Below, one piece after another: positions 43,782 to 55,953 of a stretch of 64,000 nucleotides of DNA. The stretch comes from Aurelia coerulea. Taxonomy: Eukaryota > Cnidaria > Scyphozoa > Semaeostomeae > Ulmaridae. Both the position numbers and the translations under genes were made by a program. The notes beneath the pieces were generated by a model. The model made no database searches. It was given only the letters and a program-made list of their open reading frames with translations, and was not told the origin of the DNA. Positions within the stretch are counted from its first letter, which is position 1. The number at the start of each line of letters is the position of its first letter. The stretch is from contig CM076958.1 of assembly GCA_039566865.1 (NCBI GenBank), positions 10,516,501-10,580,500 of the forward strand, written 5' to 3'.

Positions 43782-44882
43782 CCTAGTTTCAGTGGCGTCG
43801 TGGCCGGGGGGGCCAGGGGGGGCCATGGCCCCCCCTGTGAAAATGTTGTCGGAAAATTCGTCAGTTTTCCATTCTTGTCGGAAAATCGAAAAAAATTGAA
43901 TTAATCCATTTTCCTTACATAGCTACTTTATGGCAATCGAAATGTATACATGAAATATCACTTTTTCGATCGCAAAAACTTAGTTTTTGATGAAAAAGTA
44001 GGTTTTTTGACAAAAAACTAGGTCCTTCGTTCGTTTTTCTGCAAAAAATTCCTTTTTCAATCGAAAGAAAGTGTGTTTTGTATTGGAAAAATAGACACAT
44101 TAGGCGCAAAAAGTTTCTGACGAATAAATTTCAGACAAATGCTTTCGGTCAAAACATTCTTGGACTTTTTCCCCGAAAATTCGGTCGTCTTACCTACATT
44201 TTGGTGACTAAAAACGATACATTTACAATTTATTTTGCACGTTTTATACCTAAAAAATGTCATGCAATTATGGTTTGTGCATTAAGCTTTCAATGAGTTG
44301 CTCATCAGAATTTGCACAAGTGAATATTGTTGAGGAAGATGGAAATGATTACTAAGATGGGATTACTTTCAGTTTCTGTAAACGGATGCGTATAGAAATG
44401 AAGATTTATATCAAGCTATCATGCTGCTATCTAAAATTTGAAAACGATCTATTTTTCAGTGCTTCTAAGGTCATTTTTTTCGAAATTTCCCATGAAAAAC
44501 CAATAGTAGATTCTTCAAAATAGGGGCGTTTTGCAACGATCTAAAGGGCATGGTCACAGAAAATTTTCCCGGGGGCAAGCCCCCGGACCCCCAGTTTTCC
44601 ACCCTCCTTGCACATATAGCTTCAGCCTCACATTCATCACCAATCACGTCTCAACAACAGCCTCACCTCCAACAAGAATCGCCTCTTAACAGGACTGCTG
44701 TGTCCCTTTCAAAAATTCTTCGCTATTATGGAACTTTTATATGACAAAAGTTCTTGCCATTTTGCCACTTTTTGTTCGTTACATTCCTGCTTAATTTTTG
44801 TCGGAAAAATGTCTCTTTGTCGGAAAATTATGACCCTTGGCCCCCCCTAAAATCATGCTCCCACGACGCCACTGCCTAGTTT
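43782..44882. mobile_element. hAT-like non-autonomous element with 8-bp TSD
   Basis: The element proper, 43790-44874 (1,085 bp), starts CAGTGGCGTCGTGGCC and ends GCCACTG, preceded by CCACGAC. CCTAGTTT is duplicated at 43782-43789 and 44875-44882. Subterminal GGGGGGCC/GGCCCCCC blocks lie at both ends. No transposase ORF. TIR, CAG...CTG termini and 8-bp TSD fit hAT. Confidence 0.92.
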
Positions 44883-45609
44883 CCAAACCAATACAGAAAG
44901 GAAAATGCTCTCAACCTGGTGGAAACCGGTTTTGTTTACCACTCATATGGTGCCTATTACCTAAATAATAAAAAAGCAAAGCAGATGCAGTTATTTTGGC
45001 TCTTGTTAACCAAAGGACTGCTGTCCATTGAGTTATGATTTTTATTTGATATTTTAGATGAAATGAAAGATCAAGTCAACCAAGATGAAGAGCAGATGCA
45101 GAACTCATTTGACATATCTGTTCAATAATCTCTTTGATGAAAAATGATCTCAGTGCAAACAGAATTGGGTTTGAAAATGAAGGTGACCTGACGACAGCCT
45201 TCACTGCCTCAAGATACTGAAACAGTTACATTTATTTTGACAAAGAGTTAGTTTAACCCTTGTTTATTTATGGAGTATAATGCTGCCTGCCATTGATCTT
45301 GTAAGAGTAGGTACCAATAAGAGTAGTAAGAGGAATAAAATCTTGAGATCAAACTCTCTTTTCCTGTGCCTTGGATAATGTACTTTCAGTGCAAAATTAA
45401 ACCACTTATTTTGGAAGAAACTAAGAATTTGAACCAGTATTGAGTTTCTTAAAATTATCAGATTTCAAGGTTCTACTGTATATAACAATCTCCATGTCTA
45501 CTACCGATGCCCTTGTGAAAATTTCAAAACAAAGTTGTTGAAGTCTCTATTTTTTAGACATTTACACATGCTTTTTATGAGAAACTGCTTACAAGAAACT
45601 CAACTCTAA
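44883..45609. other. No gene recognised
   Basis: AT-rich interior DNA without identifiable features. Confidence 0.35.
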
Positions 45610-45915
45610 GATCCTCCAAAATTATGAGACTCCAATACTGGGAACATATAACTTAGGAAACTATCAAGTTTTAATAAAGGACATCCTCGTCATATTTGTA
45701 CTTTATTTTCACTTGTTTTCTGTCTGATATTACTCACGAGGTACTTGAGTAAATGTCTAACACTGGAAAGGCTTCAACAAATGTTGCTTTCAAATATTCA
45801 CAAAGGCAAAGGCCATAAATACAAAGGTTGTTGAAACCTTTGAGAAACTTTTCACTCTGAGAACTGCAAATCTGATGATGTTAAGAAACTTTCAGTACTG
45901 ACTCAGATTCTTTCT
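45610..45915 (+). repeat. Dispersed repeat, copy 2
   Basis: GAGACTCCAATACTGGGAAC, AATGTCTAACACTGGAA and AAGAAACTTTCAGTACTG in the same order as 4365-4690. Confidence 0.6.
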
Positions 45916-45916
45916 T

Positions 45917-46099
45917 ATAAAAGGCAGGGATGTAGGAAGCATCTCAAACTTTGGGGGGGGGGCATGACACTTCAAAGGCATCTTTCTCATAAAGCTAAAG
46001 GGGCACTTGCTGAAAATAGAAAGCACACTCTTTTTATTGCAAAATCTTGGGGGGGCACATGCCCCCAGTGTCCTCCCTTTCTATGTTTCTGATAAAAGC
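45917..46099. mobile_element. Small hAT-like element, imperfect 8-bp TSD
   Basis: The element 45925-46091 begins CAGGGATGTAGGAAGC and ends TTTCTATGTTTCTG. ATAAAAGG (45917-45924) and ATAAAAGC (46092-46099) flank it. G-rich runs lie near both ends (GGGGGGGGGC, GGGGGGGCAC). TIR pairing is weak. Confidence 0.5.
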
Positions 46100-47530
46100 C
46101 CAGGCACCTTCCCAGTAATTGCTACAAGTAAAAATGAAGTAAAATTAAGCTGAGGAGTTTCTTTATTGGAATAAACAGTTTCTTAAGTTAAATTTTCCTA
46201 GAACTGGAGTTTCTTAATGTTTTGGCGACCTGAGAGTTGAGCTTCTTATGGCTGGTTTCTTGTAAAAAATATGTGTAATGTTCACTAAGTTGTATCCAGA
46301 GAATTTGACAAACACTTCCTGTGATTTTCTTCAACCTGTGAGTATGAGAAGCTATGGTGATGGCCCCTAATCTACCAATATTTTTCTTCAGTTTGGCTAC
46401 ACATGCTCAGTAAGAAAGTAACAGAAAATAAGCAGTAATGATGTTAAATGGATTATTGCTACCTTCTAACCTACATGCAAGTTTTAAAAGAAATACTGAA
46501 GTAGGGCAGGACAAAAACACAGTTGCCAGTTTAAATATTCCTGATGAAGAGCAAAGACAATTTTGTAAATAAAGATAACCCTTCCCTGCTGATATCCCTG
46601 ATTGGAACTCTTTGGTATAATGTCAATACCAATGTCAGATAGAACCACAGTTTGTTTGTTAACTTTCTTAAATACAACTCACATTTTTTGCATATGAGGA
46701 AGTACATGTAAAGAACTCAACAACTGCATACAGGGCCTATTTTACAACATTTGGAAACTGGTGTGCACCTATGTTTCATTCAATTCCTACTCTGGTCATT
46801 TCCCTGGGACACCCCTGGGTATTTGCTCATAAAATATTCCTGGCCCCCATGTGTTTGACTGCAAATTTTCCCCTGCTTCCAGGGGCATTTGGTAATAGTA
46901 GTGATTATAGCGTTTGCTTATAAAGTTTTTGGGAGTATGCATGTGTTCAGTGCCAAGTCCTGGGCATTTGCCAAAAGACTTGCCCCATCCCCTGAGGCAT
47001 CTGTACAAGCAATTTTTTTGACCCCTGGGCTGCCTGCGGAGGATGGTCAGGGCAGGAATAGAATGAGACATTAGGTTGAATATCAGACATAATTGAGAAA
47101 TGTTATTTGGAGTTTGGTTTTCCCAAATCCTTCAAACTAACTTTATATTGTAGAGTATACTACCATCCTCACTTGAAACAGATCATACCTTTCATTTTAG
47201 CAAAAGGATTTACTGCTATTGTGCAGCTGGGCCCTAAAGTCTGAGTTAATTTTTTCACTTTTAAAGGGGCATTCCGCAGAAAAAAACTGGATATCGGTGA
47301 ACTGCGTTGTTTGCTTTTAAAACGAACATGCTTATCATCATAAACATTTTCCAATATTTCTCCAACTTGAATAAAGCTCAAACCGGCCAAAAACGAAACA
47401 GGTATTTTTCAAAATAGAGACCGAGAACTCAGCCATATCCTGGAATTTGAATCCGAGACAGAAAACGAGAATTCTCGGTAAAACCGATCAATTCTCTTTC
47501 GCGTAGTCGACCATGGACACATGAATGAAC
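46100..47530. other. No gene recognised
   Basis: Short chance ORFs only (46796-47074 on either strand, 47169-47390). 46140-46260 contains GAGTTTCTT and CAGTTTCTTAAG motifs like those of the neighbouring dispersed repeat, inverted. Confidence 0.35.
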
Positions 47531-47785
47531 GAATACAACAGGACAAAGCTTTGGAATGAGTTGGAGCATGAAGTCAAGCTAGCCCCCTCTCTGTCTACTT
47601 TTAAATGTAGACTGAAATGTAAATAGCTTTTAATTTTTCATTTATTCTAATTTAACATTGTAAATATTCTTTTTATTTTTAATTTTGGTAGTATTGTAAG
47701 TAGGTTTTTGCCACAGCCCCCTGAAAAGCAGCCACTCTTGGTTGATGGGGCCACCGTGTATAAAGAATTTAAAATGAAATGAAAA
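47530..47785 (+). pseudogene. LINE 3'-terminal fragment
   Basis: Plus-strand reading TKLWNELEHEVKLAPSLSTF ends at a stop near 47622. The 3' UTR has a GGGGCC-type stem and an AAATGAAATGAAAAATGA tail. Same tail type as the LINE at 13560-14800. Confidence 0.7.
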
Positions 47786-48738
47786 ATGACAAAAGCTGAA
47801 CTTATTTTTTACTGTGACAAGAAATATCAGGTATTGTGATGTGAGGCCAAGAGACTGTGTTAGACTCAGAATTTTGGGCTGAGAAAAATATATGCTGCCA
47901 TGTGTGGAATTCACTGTTTAAGATAAGCCACACTCTTTTCTTGTTATACAATACAATACAAAATAGCATCAGCGGCAAAGTTTCAGTTGCTTGTAAAATG
48001 TTTTGGTATCCATAAAATTTTGAATTTCCAGCTTGTCCTGCAGGGTTCAAGTTCTAGGCCATTTTGCATGAAATATTCTCATCCAATTGGAGTCAACCAT
48101 GCTCTAAGCAATGTTTATACCAGATTTGTTGGACCTGAATAACAATAAATAACAAAACATTTAACTCTGAATTGGCTTACCAACCACAGTCAATAGTGAC
48201 AAAAAGGCAAAACTTCATGTTTCTACATTGGCTACCTTACAGGCAAACCTTGATTTTCTATTTATTGCAATAATAACAGATAACCGCAAATCCTGGTAAC
48301 AAAAATCATGTTCAGTTTCATACCATCTTAGGCTCACTTAATTCGCTCCTTTTAGGTTACTGCTGATTTAATAAGTTTGCAGAAAACTCATATCTGATCC
48401 CCTTCGTGCTTCTGGTCAAGACAAGTTTGCTCAAGTGGTGGTGAAAAGCCTCACAATCACAACGAACACCAATTCAAATGACCTATCATATCAACACATG
48501 AAAGAAAAACGAATAAAGCATTCAAGCACAAATTCTCACCATTTAATTGTAGAAGCACTTCCAGGTGTCCATTAATTGGAATATCTGATCTCCCAACATG
48601 CCGTAATTGATGCTTCCAATCTCGCCATCATCGCCTCTTCCCTGAATTTGATACGGGCAAGCGGGCCTAAATCATCGTCAATAAACGGCGGCTTTCAAAC
48701 AGTTTTAAACCGGCTACATCACTCCGCAGCATTTGTTA
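47786..48738. other. No gene recognised
   Basis: AT-rich interior DNA. ORFs at 47642-47914 and 47802-48050 (minus) are unremarkable. Confidence 0.35.
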
Positions 48739-48912
48739 TTTATCATCAGGGCCGTAGGAAGAAGCTTCGGATTGGGGGGGCAATTGTTCTTAAAACAATA
48801 GAGAACAATACATCTAATTAAGTCATGTGACGTAGCACCATTGTTTTAAAAAATTATTGGGGGGGCTTGAGCCCCCCCTACCCCCCCGCTTCCTACGGGC
48901 CTGTTTTATCAT
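48739..48912. mobile_element. 157-bp hAT-like element
   Basis: The element 48747-48903 starts CAGGGCCGTAGGAAG and ends CTTCCTACGGGCCTG. TTTATCAT precedes it (48739-48746) and follows it after one extra T (48905-48912). GGGGGGGC/GCCCCCCC runs lie subterminally. Too short to code. Confidence 0.85.
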
Positions 48913-49571
48913 CCCGTGGTCACTTGGTACTACTGATGCGATTGGAATCCAATTTATCTCCAAAGTCTCAGCAAAACATGCAATAATATTCACTTTTCCT
49001 CACGGCACATTGGCAGCCAGGAAACCTTCCTTCCAGTCGTTCACAGTGGTGTCTTCGTGTGTGATGAATTGAATGGAACGCTTGATAAATCAATCTACGT
49101 CACTAGGCCCAGGCTCTTTTCGCAAGACCAAGGGGTAAAAACACCCCAAAAAATGGCATTTCCCGGCACCAAAATGAAAAAATATTTACATCAATCGAAT
49201 CATCGATGATTTTTCCATCAGGGATCGTATTAACATTTTTTTGACTAACACACTTCAGTGGCACTTTAAATACAGACTCTTTTAAACAGATAACGTGTCT
49301 ACCATTACTTCCCTCTGCCTGAAGACTTGTAGGCCTGCAGCCGTCCTAAATTTACCATTGCTACGCCTCGCATTTAAAGAAGGAATTTAATTTCCAAACG
49401 ACTTTACAACATCTATAGTCTCTGTTAGTTGTATCTTCGAGTTAGAAAACATATTGTTCTACAATTACCTCCATAATCGACAAAATATATCCCATATTGT
49501 TGTATTTAGAAGGGAATTTATGCACTTGAGTGAGCGCGGGAAATTTGAAAATTCGACAGTTCGACTTCAAA
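48913..49571. other. No gene recognised
   Basis: No supported feature. CACTTCAGTGGCACTTTAAA at 49253 is the inverse of text at 39799, an inverted pair of about 20 bp inside the 20.8-kb block. Confidence 0.35.
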
Positions 49572-49862
49572 ATGGCAGCAAGTTCACCACAGCGCACCAT
49601 CTTTCTCCTCACGTACAGTCAAGGTGACTTAGACAAGTTTCCAAGTCGTCAAAGTTTTCCAGATGTTGTGGTTGAGTGTTTTGCAGTAAGGATTATCCGC
49701 ATTTCAATGTGGGAAACTTCGCTTGAACGGCATAAGAATGGGGGTTTTCATTACCATCGGTATTACTTTCATACGATGACAACTCGCTGCCCTGTATTTA
49801 CGGAGAAACACAGGCCTTTGTCTAAATTCTTTCATTGCCGTCATGATCGAGAAATTTCACCT
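49572..49862 (+). pseudogene. Rep-like (HUH-type) protein fragment
   Basis: From ATG 49572 the peptide starts MAASSPQRTIFLLTYSQ, then FPSRQSFPDVVVECF, and has SLERHKNGGFHYH. A TYSQ-type first motif and an HxH second motif about 50 residues later match the order of rolling-circle Rep-like (HUH) proteins in many marine invertebrate genomes. The match stops right after HYH, and the downstream lysine/tyrosine motif is not found, so this is a truncated relic. The LINE below begins shortly after. Function is inferred from two motifs only. Confidence 0.45.
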
Positions 49863-49935
49863 TAAAACATATGACAACTGAGAAAATTGTTTAACCTTGT
49901 TTGTTCAGTTCGCAAAGTAATGTTGCTAGCAGTAT

Positions 49936-50160
49936 TTGTCATGCTTTGTCATGTCATGTCATGAAGTTCTTTGGTTTTGCAAGCTATGTATCCAAGATAT
50001 GTTTCCATTTGGCTCATTAGGAAATGATGAATTATCAGTACTTTATGATTTTGATGTTCCATCCCTTGCTGACTTTTCACCTTCATTTGAAACTACATCT
50101 AACCTTGTGAATTTGCCTAATCTTAGTGATTATGATATTGATGAACATATGCCCCAGAAT
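49936..50160 (+). pseudogene. LINE ORF, N-terminal exon-like piece before the hAT insertion
   Basis: Open reading to 50160; ATG 49999 starts MFPFGSLGNDELSVLYDF, an acidic Ser/Asp/Asn-rich leader. It shares its frame with the endonuclease part at 51493: the insert plus one TSD copy (50161-51492, 1,332 bp) is a multiple of three. The LINE 5' end is not resolved. Confidence 0.75.
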
Positions 50161-51492
50161 CAGGGCCGCATTTAAGTCTGTTGGGGCCCTGGGCCCAAAA
50201 CTGGTTGGGGCCCCTTAGAATATACCTAGAAAAATTTGCTTCATAGTGAAGGTGAAGGTGAAGTTGCGTTTTTCAGCGCCAAGCGCTGGGATCGCAGAAA
50301 TAGAGCAGACCTAATCGAGTCCGCGACCCCTTGTCATGACGCTCAAGTGGTGGGTCCTACCATACCAGGTATTGAACCCACGCCGCCTGACTGTTCTGGC
50401 TGAAAAGTCAGAGGATTACACCACTGCGCCACAACATAGTACTCTCGATACCCTGTTAGCATGTATGCCATGTATGGGTAAGGCCACCAGATTCAGCCGT
50501 AGCCAAGCAAGTTAATATTGACTAAACATTTTGAAAGGGGAAAATTCGAAGAAATTAGTAAACTTGTACAAATATAAACATGTCGGTACAATCCCAAAAA
50601 AACTCCCCTTTGTCCAATGGTTTTTCATGATTTTCGTCTTGCCTTCACTGCTGCAAAATTTTGGATGATATTCTTGGGATCTAAAAACCTCACGACAGTG
50701 GCGTGGCTAGGGTAAATTAAACAAGGGTAAGAAAAGGAGGGGCCTGGGGGCGAAGCCCCCGGAAAATTTTTGGGACTACGCCCTTTACTTTGGCTCAGAA
50801 TGCATCTCCTAATATCATGCTTGCCATTAGCGACAAGGAAAATTTAATATTCTGTGACGGTTATCCTACAAAATGCCAGTGCTAAAATGGAAGTTTTGAC
50901 CTTTCTCAGAAAGGTCTTTCCCAACCTATACCCAACTTTGGACAAAAGTGGGGGCAATCCCCCCCCCCCTCGTTCCTCGGGACATAAAAATTTGCTGCCA
51001 TTCATTAGGCAAAAGGTAACAACGCGCTCTTGTGACATTGTGAACCTTAGTTGACACCTGACTCTTGACCCTTTCAGCATGGAGAAACTTCTTTCACTGG
51101 AGGAAACTCTGCATGGCAAAGTGAAGTGCGGTCATTGCATTGAGCAACAATCTAAGTGCGGTTATTGCCTTTGGGAAGTTGCAGCTTCATCTCCTTTCAC
51201 AATTTGCTCTAATAGATCATCCGAAAAAGGCTTTTACGTTCCATGGGGTTGTCGCCTCTTCAATTTCTTTCTTTTTTATGGACTTCGGCTTCGGTATCAA
51301 CGAGATTCCTCCTTTTATCGAGGAACTTTTCGAGAGGCCTTTTTAACAATCATTTCCAACACAAGAGTGAAATCAACAGCACTTCATAGGCTTTTTCAAA
51401 TTTTGCTCGGGGCCCCCTAGATTTAAGAATTCTAGGGGGGCCCTGGGCCCGGGCCCAGTGGGCCCATGGGTAAATGCGTCACTGCCCAGAAT
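50153..51492. mobile_element. hAT-like element inserted in the LINE ORF
   Basis: The element 50161-51484 (1,324 bp) starts CAGGGCCGCATTTA; the reverse-complemented right end is CAGTGACGCATTTA. CCCAGAAT is duplicated at 50153-50160 and 51485-51492. GGGCCC-rich subterminal blocks occur at both sides. It contains a SINE (50248-50435) and, from 50697, text starting CAGTGGCGTGGCTAGGG that looks like another hAT end without a clear partner. No transposase is recognised; the ORF at 51079-51420 is unknown. Confidence 0.92.
50248..50435 (-). repeat. tRNA-derived SINE, family 1, copy 2
   Basis: Minus strand from 50435: A-box-like TGGCGCAGTGGTGTAATCC, perfect B-box GGTTCAATACC, body as at 8667-8845, tail CACCTTCACCTTCAC. 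It lies inside the hAT-like element. Confidence 0.88.
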
Positions 51493-52632
51493 ATTGATTC
51501 TCGCTACTTCACTCTACCTGAGCTGTCTTCCTTACAGTCATCCTCCAGTGACTTTTCTGTCCTTCATACCAATATAAGAAGTTTATCCCTTCATCATGAT
51601 GAATTAATTTCTTTATCTGCTCACTCTAATCTGAATCTTGATGTCATTGGAGTGTCTGAAATATGGCATTCTATTGACAATCCCATTTCATCCAATGTTG
51701 ATATTCCTGGCTATACCTTTTTTAAAACGTCATCACTTACTCAGAATGGTGGTGTTGGTTTGTATATCAAAAATTATTTTACTTCCAAGCCAAGAACAGA
51801 TTTAGATTCTTGCACAGATGATTTTGAAACAATATGGGTGGAGATTGAAAACAGAAAGGATAAAGATTTCCTTATTTGTTGTGTTTACAGACACCCAAGT
51901 TCAAATGTTGATAACCTCACATCTCATTTTCAGAATCTTCTATCTAAAATATCTTCAAACAAACTGGTATTTATAATGGGTGAGTTCAATGTCAATCTAC
52001 TTGATTATGCTTCCCATACACCAACAACTGATTTTGTCAACAACTTTTTTTCACACAGCCTTCTTCCTTGTATTCATCATCCTACTAGAGTCTCAGAACA
52101 TAGAGCATCAGTTACTGACAACATATACACTAATGCTACCAATGCTAATATAACAAGTGGCAACATTTTAATGCAAATTACTGATCATTTCCCTCAGTTC
52201 TTGATTTTGAAAAATACTCAGGTTAGTCATAATAAATCTGAATCATTCAAATATGATTATTCTAAATTTAAGGATGACAAATTCCTCGAGGATTTTAATC
52301 AGATTAACTTTACTTATTTAGAAAATAGTGACATGGATGTGAGTAAAAAATTTGATAGATTTTTGCAAGACCTTAGTACTTTGACAAATAAGCATGCACC
52401 AATAAAAAAGCGGAGTAGAAAGGAAATAAAATTGAAAGATAAACCGTGGATTAATAATAGAATACAAAAGATGATGAGAATCCGAGACAGAGTTTTGCTG
52501 AAATTAAAGAAAAAGGCAACTGATGATAACCTTCAATTGTATAAAAAATTTAGAAATCGCGTTTCCAATGAAATAAAAGAAGTAAAGAAAGTTATTTCCA
52601 TAACTTTTTTTCTACTAATACTCAGAATATGA
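51493..52632 (+). pseudogene. LINE APE endonuclease region
   Basis: Continues the frame of 49936-50160 after the hAT insertion. Visible blocks: VLHTNIRSLSLHHDEL, GVSEIW, GGVGLYIKN, CVYRHPSS, then GEFN where APE endonucleases have GDxN (E in place of the catalytic-type D, codon at 51982), and DHFPQF at the usual SDH position. The frame is lost near 52590 by a one-base indel, and the ORF stops at 52632, overlapping the RT frame. Confidence 0.88.
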
Positions 52633-54416
52633 AAAAATTATGGTCAGGTATAAAGACAATCATCTCTCATAAATCTTCTACTTCTTCTTCAATTAACAAA
52701 ATCAAAGACAAGGATGGAAATGTAACATCAGATCCTTCTAAAATGTCAAATATTTTCAATGATTTTTTTGTAAATGTTGCTGATGAAATAACAAAGACAA
52801 TCCCAAGAACTCCTAAATCTCCTCTTGACTATTTATCTAACAGAACTTCTAATTCACTTTTCCTTACTCCAGTTACTTGGATAGAAGTTAATGACCTAAT
52901 CAACATTTTAAATCCATCTAAATCTGTTGGTCCTAACAGTATACCCATAAAATTACTAAAAATCATTGGATCCTCAGTTTCCCCACTTCTTGCTCTCCTT
53001 GTGAATCAGTCTTTCCAGTCTGGTATTTTTCCTGATAAGCTTAAGATAGCTAAGGTGATAACTCTGTTCAAAAAAGGGAATCCTGAGCTGCCATCTAACT
53101 ACAGACCAATTTCTCTTTTGCCCATCTTCAGTAAGATATTTGAGAAGTTGATGTACAGGCGACTGTATAGATTCCTTGAACTACATAATGTTCTTTATTC
53201 TTTACAATTTGGATTTCAAGAAAACCACTCTATCGACCATGCCCTTGTAAGTTTGACAGAAGCTGTGAGAAACACACTTGATAATAAAAGATTTGGTTGT
53301 GGTATTTTTATTGATTTGCAAAAGGCTTTTGATACTGTTAATCATAAAATTTTGTTATCAAAATTGGAACACTATGGTGTGCGAGGTTGTGCCCTTGAAT
53401 GGCTTAGATCTTATCTATCTGACAGAAAGCAATATGTTTCTGTTAATGGAAGTAATTCTAACTTACTTTCAATCACTTGTGGTGTACCACAGGGTTCTGT
53501 ACTGGGCCCATTGCTTTTCCTCATCTACATCAATGATTTACCAAATGCTTCTAAGAAACTTAATTTCTATCTTTTTGCTGATGATACAAACATCTACTGT
53601 GAATCCAAAGATTTACCTAATTTAGTTAAAATTGTTAACAAAGAACTTAGATTAATAAAGAAATGGCTTGATGCTAATAAATTATCATTAAACATTGATA
53701 AGACAAACTATATTATCTTTCATTCTTCTTCTAGGAATATTCCTTCTGATTCTACCATTAAAATAGGGAAAAAATATATTAAAAGGGTCAAATTTGTTAA
53801 ATTCTTGGGACTCCTCTTAGATGAACATCTAAGCTGGAAATACCATCTTAGTGAACTTTCTAAAAAATTAGCCAGAACTTGTGGAATCTTTTATAAAATT
53901 AGGAACTTACTTTCATTAGATGTTTTGCTTTGCTTGTACAATGCTTTGTTTCTGTCCTTCTTACAGTATGGCCTTATTGTTTGGGGTCAAACATATGCAT
54001 CATACGTTGATCCAATTTTTAAATTACAGAAAAAAGCAGTTAGAGCTATCTCATTTCAGCCTCGCTTGTCACCCTCTCTTCCGATCTTTAAAGATCTTAA
54101 GCTTCTCAAACTTTCTGAGATATTTGAACTCAGACTTTTAACCTTTGTCTTTGACTCTGTTAATAAAACTTCACCTTGTTGCTTTCATAACTTCTTCCTA
54201 TTCAATTCATCTGTTCATCATTATTCCACTAGACAGGCCAGTCAAGGTGATCTATACTTATCTCGAATGAACAGTCTTCAATATGGTCTAAAGTCAATTC
54301 GATATCTTGGTGCCAAACTCTGGAATTCATTACCTGTGGAACTCCGAAATGCTCCATCAAAAATATCCTTCAAAAAACAACTGAAAATTTACTTACTGAA
54401 CAAGGTCAATCAATAA
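52590..54416 (+). pseudogene. LINE reverse transcriptase region (frameshifted from endonuclease)
   Basis: The frame opens before its first ATG (52629, MKKLWSGIKTI) and reads 595 residues to 54416. RT motifs: NYRPISLLPIFSKIFEKL, FIDLQKAFDTVNH, CGVPQGSVLGPLLFLIYIND and catalytic FADD (316-319 from 52629). The C-terminal region has FVKFLGLLLDEHLSWKYH and LGAKLWNSLPVELRN. Jockey/CR1-like, a different family from 39912-42830. RT itself looks intact, but the full ORF is split by a hAT insertion and a frameshift. Confidence 0.9.
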
Positions 54417-54775
54417 CTCTGAACTATTTTTGATACTTTGACAATTTCTAATTTTATTGTATGAAAACCAAATGCGTATATTTCTCGGAATCATTTAAAT
54501 CCAACCATAATCATTTGAAATTATCGTAAGATAGGGGGGGGGGGGGCTCTCTCCTCGATTAGTTTACCTATTGAGAGAGCTCCTCCTTTAAGTAATTCCC
54601 TCCATACAATTTATCTCGTACTTGTATATTGTATTAATTTTCCGTATCAATGTATTAATTTTCATAATATTATCTTATTCCTTGTAGTTTAGTTATGTAG
54701 TTTAGGTATAGTCAATTATAAATTGCATGTTGTGAATTTAAAATATATGAACTGAACTGAACTGAACTGAACATG
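54417..54775 (+). repeat. LINE 3' UTR with (TGAAC)n tail
   Basis: Contains a G-run (54534-54546), a GCTCTCTC...GAGAGAGC hairpin at 54548-54584, and ends in TGAACTGAACTGAACTGAAC at about 54749-54772. Confidence 0.8.
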
Positions 54776-55361
54776 CTGCTTGAGGGAGTGACAATAACGG
54801 CTCCATGCTTTATTGGCCAATATTCCTCTATTCTTTAAATGCCAAATGAATGAAAAGGGTATATGTTTCCCCTTTGAAACCAGCATTAGTTCTTTTGGAA
54901 CCGCTTATAAAGGATAACAAACAATTTATCATCGGACCACTGAACTGCAATTGTTCAAGAGGTCAAATCATTAAATGATAGACTGAGTGAGTGATCTTGA
55001 ACATTGCTCGCCAACAATTCTCACTTTTTAAAGTTTCTTGTGTGTCCAAGAAAGTTGACGAACAAATAAACGAAGCCACCCAAGATGTAGCAAAAGCCCG
55101 TGTGTACACATAGGCTAGCTTTTTACTCAAAAATTCTACACTGATTAGATGCAAAATGACTAAAACTTCAACAATTCCCACTTTTATAGCTACTAAAAAG
55201 GATTTCAAAAATATTTTAAAGGTACTAAAAACGAGCAATGTTGGTAAATTGGTTCAATTTCAACTCACCGCGGAGATTTTTTATTTTCATTGGTCTGCAA
55301 TGAGAGTGTCTGCTCATACTCACAAGATAATATGCGTTTTGCGCAAAGTTTTTTCGTTTTT
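54776..55361. other. No gene recognised
   Basis: Interior DNA between the LINE tail and the BEL element. ORFs at 54963-55238 and 55156-55428 are unrecognised, and the latter runs into the LTR. Confidence 0.35.
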
Positions 55362-55365
55362 CTTC

Positions 55366-55883
55366 TTTTCGAAAATGGACACAAAGCCCTTAGCCCTGGT
55401 CAATTCAAGTGGGCCAGGGCGGGGCTAAGTGAATTTAAGTACAAGACACCCAGCCCTTAGCCTTGGTCAATTCAAGTGGGCCAGGGCGGGGCAAAGTGAA
55501 TTTATGGGACAGAACGGGACAGAACGTTCAGGAAAACAGATAAAACAAGGGACTTTGCCAAAATATGTTAATTACAAACTGCTGAATTTTGGCACACTTC
55601 AGAGTTTAATTAAGTTGCTAATCACGCAAAGAATTCGCTAATTAAGGTTAAATTGCTTTTGTTTCAGGATTAATTTAGGACTTTTAATTTTGCTTTTGGA
55701 TTATTGTAGAGAGTTTTTTGAAGGTTTTTTCATCGAGGCTGAGACAGATCAGGTGTGATATTTCGTCAAGGTTTTCTACAAGGTTTAAGACCCTAGACGG
55801 TCAATCTTTTTTGCGTGAGCTTTTTATTCTAGTGTGCAGCGGAAATTTGCGATCAAAGTCAGATTGGCCAAAGATTCCCCACA
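55366..55883 (+). repeat. 5' LTR of the BEL element
   Basis: Begins TTTTCGAAAATGG where the other LTR has TGTTCGAAAATGG (first G lost) and ends CCCCACA. It contains a duplicated AGCCCTTAGCC...GGGCCAGGGCGGGG block. Confidence 0.9.
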
Positions 55884-55889
55884 CTAAAG

Positions 55890-55907
55890 TGGCGACCACG
55901 AAGGGAC
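55890..55907 (+). other. Primer-binding site
   Basis: TGGCGACCACGAAGGGAC, 6 nt after the 5' LTR. It starts TGG as a tRNA CCA complement should. TGGCGACC-type sites are common in BEL/Pao elements. Confidence 0.7.
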
Positions 55908-55953
55908 ACTAACAAAACAGGAGCGTAAAGGAATTTAAATCAAAGGAACAAAC

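Noticed and set aside
50380..50435. Possible tRNA gene (minus)
   Set aside because: tRNA-like boxes only; a diverged copy with the same body is at 8667-8845, so it is a SINE head.
50697..51080. A further complete hAT-like element starting CAGTGGCGTGGCTAGGG
   Set aside because: No matching right end or TSD could be found; may be a truncated end.
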